Source of the DNA: Novosphingobium acidiphilum DSM 19966
GTDB taxonomy: Bacteria; Pseudomonadota; Alphaproteobacteria; Sphingomonadales; Sphingomonadaceae
Assembly (NCBI RefSeq): GCF_000429005.1
Contig: NZ_AUBA01000004.1
Location: 1 to 64,000 of the forward strand
Reading direction: 5' to 3'
Length of the DNA: 64,000 nt
The notes beneath the pieces were generated by a model, which saw only the letters and a program-made list of their open reading frames with translations, ran no database searches and was not told where the DNA came from. Made by a program: the position numbers and the translations under genes. Below, one piece after another: positions 42,839 through 50,436 of this stretch. The first letter of the stretch is position 1; the number at the start of each line of letters is the position of its first letter.

Positions 42839-43759
42839 TCAGGTCAGATCGACGATGGTCACATGCGGCAGGCGATCGGCACCCGGCTGTTCCACCCAGT
42901 CGCGTGCGTTCAGCACCCCCCCGTCGGCGCGCAAGGTGGCAACGTGGTTCAGGTCCAGATCGGCAAACACCCATTGCGCCGCCGATTCGTCTCCGATTGC
43001 CAGGACGCCGTCTTCGGGCATGGCAAAACCCTGGCCCGCGTGCCGGTCGGGCGGGCCATAGATCCCGGCGGCGCCGCGGTTGTGATCCATCGCGGGCGAC
43101 CAGTCGACATCGCCCACCGTCGGGCAATGCACGGCATAACATTGCCCTTCGAGCGCGCGCGCCTGGCTGCCGATGCGCACGCGCCAGTATCCGTGCATGG
43201 TCTCGGTGCAACTTGGCACCAGCAGCACCTCGGCGCCGGCCTCGACCGCGGCGCGCGCCAGCAGCGGAAATTCGCTGTCATAGCAGATCAGCACCGCCAG
43301 CCGCCCCAGCGGAGTGACAAACAGGTTGATCCCCTGCCCGCCGACAATGCCCCATTCTTCGCGTTCGAACCGGGTCATCAGCAGCTTGTCCTGGCGCCCT
43401 GCGCGCCCGTCGGGTGAAAACAGCCGTGCGGTGTTGACAAACTGCCCGTCGGTCCGTTTGCGCGGCGCACTGCCCGCCAGGATCCAGATGCCGTGCCGGC
43501 GAGCAAGATCGGTGTGCAGCGCATCGACACGCGGCAACAGCGCCGACACCGTTTCGATCGAACCCTGCAGATCGCCCATTGTCGCAGGGTCCAGGCTGGC
43601 CAGTTCCATCGCGGCGTATTCGGGAAACACCGCCAGCACCGCGCCGCCTGCCGCAGCATCGGCCACCCATCGCGACAGCTTGGCCACATAGGCGTCCCAG
43701 TCGGCCAGGGCTTCGATCGGATATTGCGCGGCGGCCACGCGCCAGGCGGACATCACCAT
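42839..43759 (-). CDS. Carbon-nitrogen hydrolase (nitrilase superfamily)
   Basis: 306 residues with the complete Glu-Lys-Cys triad: E47 in VFPEYAA, K125 in RQDKLLMTRFE and C159 in LICYDSEFP. Cytoplasmic amidase or N-carbamoyl-type hydrolysis is expected; the substrate is unknown. An inner Met at residue 3 is an alternative start. It lies 7 bases after the GNAT gene and 14 bases before the GDPD start, in one operon. Confidence 0.9.
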   Translation of the reverse strand: MVMSAWRVAAAQYPIEALADWDAYVAKLSRWVADAAAGGAVLAVFPEYAAMELASLDPATMGDLQGSIETVSALLPRVDALHTDLARRHGIWILAGSAPRKRTDGQFVNTARLFSPDGRAGRQDKLLMTRFEREEWGIVGGQGINLFVTPLGRLAVLICYDSEFPLLARAAVEAGAEVLLVPSCTETMHGYWRVRIGSQARALEGQCYAVHCPTVGDVDWSPAMDHNRGAAGIYGPPDRHAGQGFAMPEDGVLAIGDESAAQWVFADLDLNHVATLRADGGVLNARDWVEQPGADRLPHVTIVDLT

Positions 43760-43766
43760 CGTGAAA

Positions 43767-44354
43767 TCACCATTGCCGCAGCCAGTATTGCATGGGTTTC
43801 AAGGTTTCGCCCACGTCGCCGTGATCCTTCCAGCCGAGCTGCGTGATCAGCCCTTGCACCGGTGCATAGCCGCGTTTGGCCCAGAACGCATCATGCGCAA
43901 CATGGCCCGCGGGCCGCGCCGGGTGATGGTCGGGCCGGATCACCGCGGCAAAACACGCGGCCTTGGCACCGCATGCCACGGCGTGTGCTTCGCGATGGTC
44001 GAAAAAGGCATGGCCGACGCCGCGGCCGCGATAGTCGGGCAGCAGCACGCTTTCGCCGAAATAGAACAGCCGGGCAACATCGATACCGCGCGCCGCAAAC
44101 GGGTCACGGAACCCGGTCTTCTGGTGCACCATCGGTGCCGCCGTTGCCGCGCCGACCACGCGCGCGCCATCGAATGCCGCCACCAGCACCGCATCGGGCG
44201 CCGCGGCAAATTCCTTCAGATAGTCCGCTTCGTAGGCGGCATCGCCATCATACAGATAAGGCCATTCGGCAAAGACCCGGATGCGCAAGGCCGCCAGATC
44301 AGGCAATGCCGCCGCCAGTTCGGCGCCGGTCAGCGCACGAACGACAAGGCTCAT
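43767..44354 (-). CDS. GNAT-family N-acetyltransferase
   Basis: 195 residues. The acetyl-CoA-binding motif A is LLPDYRGRGVGHAFFDHRE near residue 104 (R-x-x-G-x-G), with the flanking strand VARLFYFGESV. The substrate is unknown; the adjacent nitrilase-like hydrolase suggests a shared small-molecule pathway. Its ATG overlaps the stop of the SnoaL-like gene (ATGA). Confidence 0.9.
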   Translation of the reverse strand: MSLVVRALTGAELAAALPDLAALRIRVFAEWPYLYDGDAAYEADYLKEFAAAPDAVLVAAFDGARVVGAATAAPMVHQKTGFRDPFAARGIDVARLFYFGESVLLPDYRGRGVGHAFFDHREAHAVACGAKAACFAAVIRPDHHPARPAGHVAHDAFWAKRGYAPVQGLITQLGWKDHGDVGETLKPMQYWLRQW

Positions 44355-44758
44355 GCCACTTGCGCCGTCCAGTCGGCCAGATTGTAATACATCGTCAAGC
44401 GCACGATACGCCCGTCGGCCACGCCGATGAATGCACCGGCAGGCAGGACGTACGTCTGGCCGGTTGCCTCGGGCAGGCCTTCGTCGGTGGCGATATAGGC
44501 ACCATGAACGACGAATTCGGCCGCCGCACGCGTGCCGTCGTCGCTGGCCATCAGCACGACGTCTTCAAGCCGTTCCTTGTAGCATCGTTCCATATGCGCC
44601 AGAAACGCGGTGAACGCGGCCTTGCCCGATTGACGACTGCCCTGGTTGGTGTCGTGCGCCACGTCGTCTGCCAGGCAATCGAGCATGCCCTGCCAATCGC
44701 CCGCGTTGAATGCGGCATAGTAGCGTTCGAGCAAGGCAAGGGTGGCGGCACGGTGCAT
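44351..44758 (-). CDS. SnoaL-like / NTF2-fold family protein
   Basis: 135 residues with the NTF2 fold seen in ketosteroid isomerases and SnoaL-type proteins: RYYAAFNAGDWQGMLDCLADDV near residue 12, then MERCYKERLEDVV and the strand-rich AAEFVVHGAYI and GRIVRLTMYYNLADW. It could be an isomerase or binding protein. First gene of the four-gene operon on the minus strand. Confidence 0.85.
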   Translation of the reverse strand: MHRAATLALLERYYAAFNAGDWQGMLDCLADDVAHDTNQGSRQSGKAAFTAFLAHMERCYKERLEDVVLMASDDGTRAAAEFVVHGAYIATDEGLPEATGQTYVLPAGAFIGVADGRIVRLTMYYNLADWTAQVA

Positions 44759-44891
44759 CGATCAGGGTCCCCGGCAGTGGTTGGAACCCGCCTCATAAAA
44801 GCGCGAGGGGCCCCCGCGCCATGGCAAAGTGATGCGATCAGAAAAATGAATACGGGCGCGCCCGGCGCAACGCCCCCGCGCCACACCGCGT

Positions 44892-45491
44892 TCAGCCGAA
44901 CAGCTTGGTTGCGGTTTCGGCCACACGCTTGCCCAGATAGCGCGCGCTGTCCAGTTCCACGCCGCTTGGCTGACGGCTGCCATCGCCGCCGGCAATCGTG
45001 GTCACGCCATAAGGCGCCCCGCCCTTGACTTCATCGTGGCCCATCTGCCCGGCAAAGCCATAGTCGAGACCGACGATCGTCATACCGAAATGCAGCAAAT
45101 TGGTCAGGATTGAAAACAGCGTGGTTTCCTGGCCGCCGTGCTGGCTGCCGCTGGCAGTAAATGCCGCGCCCACTTTGCCGTTGAGCGCTCCGCGCGCCCA
45201 CAGCCCGCCAGCCTGGTCAAGGAACGCCGCCATCTGCGAGCTGATCCGGCCAAAGCGCGTACCGGTGCCCACCACGATCGCGTCATAATGTTCCAGATCG
45301 GCAATCGTGGCGACAGGCGCCTGCTGGTCCAGCTTGAAATGCGCAGCGGCAGCGATTTCGGCGGGAACGGTTTCGGGCACACGCTTCACGTCGACCTGGG
45401 CGCCGGTCGCGCGCGCGCCTTCGGCAATGGCCTGGGCCAGGGTTTCAACATGGCCGTACGTCGAATAATACAGGACAAGAACTTTGCTCAT
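44892..45491 (-). CDS. wrbA: NAD(P)H:quinone oxidoreductase, type IV
   Basis: 199 residues, WrbA length. The FMN phosphate loop YYSTYGHVETLA lies near residue 9, with GTGTRFGRISSQMAAFLDQ near residue 75 and the family block FTASGSQHGGQETTL near residue 111. It reduces quinones by two electrons with FMN, protecting against redox cycling. Its stop lies about 130 bases from the SnoaL-like gene start, so it may be the first gene of a longer transcript or stand alone. Confidence 0.95.
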   Translation of the reverse strand: MSKVLVLYYSTYGHVETLAQAIAEGARATGAQVDVKRVPETVPAEIAAAAHFKLDQQAPVATIADLEHYDAIVVGTGTRFGRISSQMAAFLDQAGGLWARGALNGKVGAAFTASGSQHGGQETTLFSILTNLLHFGMTIVGLDYGFAGQMGHDEVKGGAPYGVTTIAGGDGSRQPSGVELDSARYLGKRVAETATKLFG

Positions 45492-45807
45492 CGCGGGGGA
45501 TCCCTTTGCTGTTTGATGGCCTGCGATCTATCCCCCACCGGGATCGCGCAGCAGCGGTATAATCCCGCACAAACCGTTCGGCTTTTTCGAAAAGTCGGCG
45601 TAAATGTCGCGCCCGGGCCTGACCGATTGCGCAAGGTCGCGTTTTCGCCTAAGGGGCCAGCCTCGTGAAAGCCCCGGCCGGGCTGTGCGTGCGTGCCGAT
45701 CATGCCCCGGGCGCACCGGTTTTGCCGGGTTTTTTAACTGGCTTGCGTTGCGGTCGCTTTCAAAAAGGCGATACCGTGAACGCCCGCTGCCACAGGAAGA
45801 ATGCCCC
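45492..45807. other. Intergenic stretch between wrbA and purC
   Basis: 316 bases that must hold the promoters of both divergent genes. A short palindrome TTTTCGAAAA lies near 45590 and an AGGAAG ribosome-binding site precedes purC. No open frame resembling a protein and no recognisable riboswitch were seen. Confidence 0.45.
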
Positions 45808-46593
45808 ATGTCCCGTCGCCGCCAGATTTACGAAGGCAAGGCCAAGATCCTTTACGAAGGTCCCGAGCCCGGCACGCTGATCCAGTATTTCAAGGATGAT
45901 GCCACCGCGTTCAACGCGCAAAAGCGCGGTACGATCAACGGCAAGGGCGTGATCAACAATCGCATCAGCGAATATGTGTTCACCCGGCTTGCGCATATCG
46001 GCATCCCGACTCACTTCATCCGCCGGCTCAACATGCGCGAACAGCTGGTGCGCCAGGTCGAGATCATTCCGATCGAGGTCGTGGTGCGCAATGTGGCCGC
46101 CGGATCGATTTCCAAGCGGCTGGGCATTCCCGAGGGCGAACCCCTGCCCCACACACTGATCGAATATTACTACAAGGACGATGCGCTGGGCGACCCGTTG
46201 GTGGCCGAAGAACACATCGCCTGCTTTGGCTGGGCCAACAACGAGGAAATGCACGACATTTCGTCGATGGCGATCCGCGTCAACGATTTCATGTGTGGCA
46301 TGTTTGCGGCGATCGGCATCCGCCTGGTCGATTTCAAACTGGAATTCGGCCGCATCTGGGACGGCGATTTTGCGCGCGTGATCCTGGCCGATGAAATCAG
46401 CCCCGACGGCTGCCGCCTGTGGGATATCGCCACGGGCGAAAAGCTCGACAAGGACCGGTTTCGTCGCGATCTGGGTGGCGAAGAAGAAGCCTATCAGGAG
46501 GTTGCGCGCCGCCTGGGCCTGCTCGACAACGAAGGTGGCCCGTCCGAAGTGCTGGACCTGGGCGCGCATCGGAAACTGCGCACCAAGAAGTAG
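45808..46593 (+). CDS. purC: Phosphoribosylaminoimidazole-succinocarboxamide synthase (SAICAR synthetase)
   Basis: 261 residues. Condenses CAIR with aspartate using ATP in purine synthesis. Starts MSRRRQIYEGKAKILYEGPE (the ATP-binding first strands), with KDDATAFNAQK, the signature LPIEVVVRN-like IPIEVVVRNVAAGS near residue 92, and LVDFKLEFGR and ILADEISPDGCRLWD near residue 190. The ATG at 45808 has AGGAAG at slightly long spacing; longer in-frame forms lack family similarity. purS-purQ lie 8 kb downstream on the same strand. Confidence 0.97.
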   Translation: MSRRRQIYEGKAKILYEGPEPGTLIQYFKDDATAFNAQKRGTINGKGVINNRISEYVFTRLAHIGIPTHFIRRLNMREQLVRQVEIIPIEVVVRNVAAGSISKRLGIPEGEPLPHTLIEYYYKDDALGDPLVAEEHIACFGWANNEEMHDISSMAIRVNDFMCGMFAAIGIRLVDFKLEFGRIWDGDFARVILADEISPDGCRLWDIATGEKLDKDRFRRDLGGEEEAYQEVARRLGLLDNEGGPSEVLDLGAHRKLRTKK

Positions 46594-46640
46594 GCGTTTG
46601 ATCCGGTTTCATTACCGAATTGACTGAATTGACCCGCTTG

Positions 46641-46670
46641 ATACCCCTGCCGTGCAAACGGCAGGGGTAT
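46641..46670 (+). promoter_or_regulatory. Perfect hairpin that covers the next gene's ribosome-binding site
   Basis: ATACCCCTGCCGT (46641-46653) pairs exactly with ACGGCAGGGGTAT (46658-46670) around GCAA, a GNRA tetraloop. The AGGGG in the right arm is the only Shine-Dalgarno-like sequence for the ATG at 46676. It could end purC transcription (no T-run follows) or hide the downstream start. Confidence 0.6.
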
Positions 46671-46675
46671 TGTGC

Positions 46676-48490
46676 ATGGGGCAGACACAAGCAGCGCGAT
46701 CGACCCTGTTTGACGGCTGGCGCGGCGCGGTTGTGGCGGCGTTCTGCCTGGCCATGGTCGCGGTGGGTGCCGCAGAAATCTTTGCCTCGGCGGAGCGCTA
46801 TGGCCTGCTGGGCGAAGCGCAGGTCGGGCGCATCGGCGTGGGCTATCACATCGAAGACCAAAGCCCCGGATGGGTGGTGATTGATCGCATCGATCGCGGT
46901 GGCAGCGCGCAGCGCGCGGGCATCGGCGTCGGCGATGCGATGCGCTTTGCCGATCCGTTGATCAGGTCCAGCAATCCCCCGCCGGGCACCAGCGTCGATT
47001 TGACATTGCGCCATGCCGGGCACGTCCGGTCGCTGCGGTTGCAGGTCGAGGCGTTGATGCCGACAGATCAGCAATTCTGGCTGCGGGTGTGGTTGACAGC
47101 CATCGGCGGCAACGTGTTCGCGCTGTTGCTGGGCGCGCTGGTATTGTGGCGGGGTTGGGGCAGTCTGCCCGCCCTTGCGCTCGGGCTCGGGTTGATCGGC
47201 GGGATTACCGGCGACACCTTGCCGTGGTGGATGCTGGCATCACCCGCCAGACCGGTGTGGCTGACCGTGATCATGATCTGCGACTTGTGTCAGATCGGGC
47301 TGATGCTGTTTCCGATTGTGCTGTATCACACGCATGTCGCAGCACTCCGGCGCGGGTGGTGGTTTGCGATTGTCATTGTCACCGGTCTGTCGAGCCTCAA
47401 TGCCGTGCTGCTGAGCAGCGAGCAATGGTTTGCATGGTCGGTCTGGCCCCCGCTACGCATTGCCGGAACCGCGGTCATGGTGTCTGCCGTGGTGCTGGCC
47501 TGCTGGTGGAGCTGGCGCGGCCGGTGCGACAGCTACGGCGCGGAACGCAGCCGGTTTTCCATCCTGCTGCTGGCCTGCGGCCTGTTTCTGGCAGGGGCCC
47601 TGATCTGGGTCGTTGAAACCGAAGGCACCAATCAGTTCAGCCCCCGCGCGCAGCAGTTGCTTGGCGCGACCAACCTGTTGCTGCTGCAGATCGCGGTGCC
47701 GCTGGCGCTGGCCTATGCGGTGTTGCGCCACAGGGTGATCGATCTGGGTTTCGCGCTCAACCGCACGGTGGTCTATGCCACTTTCAGCGCGATCCTGCTC
47801 GGCAGTTTCGGCCTGATCGAATGGGGCGTGGAGCACCTGTTGCCCGAAGAGCTGGTCAAGGCCAGCGCCTGGGTCGATGCGGGGGCTGCGGTGCTGGTCT
47901 ATCTGGCGTTTCACCGGGTGCACGATGCGGTCGAACAACGCGTCGAGCATCTGTTCTTTCATCGCTGGCAGGCCAACGAAGACGCCTTGCGCCGGTTTGT
48001 CGCCTCGGCTGCGCATTTCGAGGAGACCGGCGCGCTGGCGCGGGCCTTTGCCGATGAACTGTCGCGCTTTGGCGGAAAGGCGCGCGTGGCGCTTTACCGC
48101 CGCACCGATGGCGTGCTCGACCGCGAGGCAGGCACCTGGGACAAGGCGCCCCGGCATTTCCGCGATGACAATGCCGCGTTTGCCCTGATGCGGGCCGAAC
48201 GCGCCCCGCTCGATCTGACCGACATCGCCACCGACCTGCCCGGCGTGCTGGCACTGCCGATGCTCGATCACGGCGTGCTGGCGGGGCTGGTGCTGCTTGA
48301 CCTGAAGGGCAATGGCGCGCTGTATCGGCCCGACGAGGTTGCACTGCTGGGCCGGGCTGCGCATGACGTGGGGCTGGCGCTGGCCGCGCTGCATGCCGGA
48401 CGGATCGAAACCGAAAACCGTCTTTTGAAGGCGCAACTGTCGCGCCTGACCGGAATAATCGGCGACCGGCTTGAACGCGTCGGCGCATAA
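46676..48490 (+). CDS. PDZ - membrane - GAF sensory protein without kinase domain
   Basis: 604 residues. An N-terminal helix (VAAFCLAMVAVGAAEIFA), a PDZ-like extracytoplasmic domain (GWVVIDRIDRGGSAQRAGIGVGD near residue 55), about seven transmembrane helices (residues 135-380), and a cytoplasmic GAF-like domain (about 425-585) ending in a short coiled coil (ETENRLLKAQLSRLTGIIG). It resembles the sensor half of histidine kinases, but no HisKA or ATPase motifs follow before the stop. It may signal through a partner. Start at 46676 chosen by AGGGG upstream. Confidence 0.8.
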   Translation: MGQTQAARSTLFDGWRGAVVAAFCLAMVAVGAAEIFASAERYGLLGEAQVGRIGVGYHIEDQSPGWVVIDRIDRGGSAQRAGIGVGDAMRFADPLIRSSNPPPGTSVDLTLRHAGHVRSLRLQVEALMPTDQQFWLRVWLTAIGGNVFALLLGALVLWRGWGSLPALALGLGLIGGITGDTLPWWMLASPARPVWLTVIMICDLCQIGLMLFPIVLYHTHVAALRRGWWFAIVIVTGLSSLNAVLLSSEQWFAWSVWPPLRIAGTAVMVSAVVLACWWSWRGRCDSYGAERSRFSILLLACGLFLAGALIWVVETEGTNQFSPRAQQLLGATNLLLLQIAVPLALAYAVLRHRVIDLGFALNRTVVYATFSAILLGSFGLIEWGVEHLLPEELVKASAWVDAGAAVLVYLAFHRVHDAVEQRVEHLFFHRWQANEDALRRFVASAAHFEETGALARAFADELSRFGGKARVALYRRTDGVLDREAGTWDKAPRHFRDDNAAFALMRAERAPLDLTDIATDLPGVLALPMLDHGVLAGLVLLDLKGNGALYRPDEVALLGRAAHDVGLALAALHAGRIETENRLLKAQLSRLTGIIGDRLERVGA

Positions 48491-48508
48491 CTGGGACGAG
48501 GGATTACG

Positions 48509-50406
48509 ATGACGTCGAAATTTGTGATTTGCGCCGCCTTGCTGGTCGGCACGGCCAGCGCGGCGCTGGCTGCGCCGCCGACCCCGGTCTATGACGAGCG
48601 CCCGGCCAAGCTGGAAGAGCCCAGGGATGTGCGCGATTTCGACCGCCGCGTGGTCGACATTCCGATGCGCGACGGGGTGAAGCTGCACACCGTGATCCTG
48701 GTTCCCAAAGGCGCGCACGGGTCGGCCATGCTGCTGACCCGCACGCCCTACAACGCCGAGGAACAGACCAGCTATGGCCATTCGCCGCACATGGCCGCGC
48801 GGATCGATGGCTATGACAGCGCGCCCGATGTGGTGTCGGCAGGGCATTACATCCGCGTCATCCAGGACGTGCGCGGCAAATACGGCTCTGAAGGGGCCTA
48901 TGTGATGAACCGGCCGTTCGTGGGCTCATCGCTGAACCCGACCAAAGTCGACCATGCCACCGACACCTATGACACGATCGACTGGCTGGTGAAGCACGTG
49001 CCCGAATCAAACGGGCGGGTCGGCATTCTGGGGATCAGCTATGACGGGTTCACCGCGCTTGCAGCACTGGTCCACCCGCATCCGGCGCTGAAAGTTGCGG
49101 TGCCGATGAATCCGATGGTCGATGGCTGGCGCGGCGATGACTGGTTCCACAACGGCGCGATGCGCATGCTGGGCAACGATTACGTGTACAACCAGGTGGC
49201 CGCGCGCGACAGTTCGGCGGTCTATGAATATGCCGAAGCCGACATGTACACCCATTTCATGCGCTATGGCTCGGCGGGTGCCGCGGCGAGCGCGCACGGG
49301 CTGGACCAGATCGGTTTCTGGCAGAAGATCAAGGCGCACCCTGCCTATGACGCGTTCTGGCAGGAACAGGCGATGGACCAATCCTGGCAAAAGAGGGTGT
49401 GACCGTGCCGACGATGCTGGTGCATTCGTTGTGGGATCAGGAAGATATCTATGGCGCGCCGGCGGTGTGGAACGCGTTGAAGCCGCTCGACAAGGATGGC
49501 AAACTGTACCTGTCGATGGGGCCCTGGTTTCACGGACAGGAAATCGAACGTGCCGACGCGCTGGGCCCGGTGCGGTGGGACAGCGACACCGGCAAATGGT
49601 GGCGCATGCACGTGCTTGCACCATTCCTGGCGCATTACCTGTATGACGCGCCGATGGATGTGGCGACCGTGACCGCGTTTCAGTCGGGCGCCAACGCGTG
49701 GCAACGCCTGCCCGGCTGGCCCACCGCCAGGGCCGAAACCAGGCTGTACCTGAGCGCCGACCAATCGCTGGGCTTTGCCCCGCACGACAAGACCGCGCAG
49801 CTGGATTACCTGTCCGACCCGGCCAATCCGGTGACCTATATGCCGCGTCCGAACAAGGCGGTCGGCTATGACAACAACCCCTGGCCGACCTGGCTGACCA
49901 GCGACCAGCGCACGGTATCAAGCCGTCCCGACGTGCTGACCTTTACCGGCCCGGTGCTTGACAGGCCGGTGACGATTGCCGGCCAGCCGACGGTGCACCT
50001 GGTCGCCGCGACCAGCGGCACCGACAGCGACTGGGTGGTCAAACTGATCGATGTCTATCCCGATGAAGTGCCGGGCGACAAGGCGATGGGCGGCTATGAA
50101 CTGGCTGTCGGCATGGACATCTTTCGCGGCCGTTATCGCGAAAGCCTGTCGCAGGCGAGGCCGATCACCCCCAATATGGCGCTGACGTATGACTTTGCGC
50201 TGCCGCCCGCCAACCACGTGTTCCTGCCCGGCCACCGCATCATGGTGCAGATCCAGTCAAGCTGGTTCCCGCTTTATGACCGCAATCCGCAGACGTTTGT
50301 GCCCTCGATCATCGATGCCAAGCCGGGCGATTTTGTCAGGGCCACGCAAAAGATCAGCGTGGGCGGCGCCGATGGCACGTATATCAATCTGCCCGTGGTG
50401 AACTGA
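48509..50406 (+). pseudogene. CocE/NonD-family hydrolase interrupted by a single-base frameshift
   Basis: Two open frames make one protein of about 630 residues, the usual length for alpha-amino-acid ester hydrolases and cocaine-esterase-like enzymes. The first (48509-49402) has a signal peptide (to about ALA-A), RTPYN, QDVRGKYGSEG and the nucleophile GISYDGF; the second (from GTG 49399 to 50406) has HSLWDQED (catalytic Asp), GPWFHG (catalytic His) and the jelly-roll domain. At 49379-49381 a missing A (CAAATC would restore the frame) changes MDQ-ILAKEGVTVP into a premature stop. All triad residues survive, so the break is recent or a sequencing error. The downstream GTG at 49399 overlaps the premature stop. 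Confidence 0.85.
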
Positions 50407-50436
50407 GCCCTGCGCATCCACCACACCTTTGCCCTG

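Noticed and set aside
45492..45807. Possible riboswitch before purC
   Set aside because: No purine-riboswitch core or three-way junction could be drawn; only a short palindrome and promoter-like stretches are visible.
48509..50406. Two separate hydrolase genes or programmed frameshifting
   Set aside because: The second frame alone lacks the nucleophile and signal peptide, and there is no slippery heptamer with a downstream structure at the junction; one missing base explains it best.
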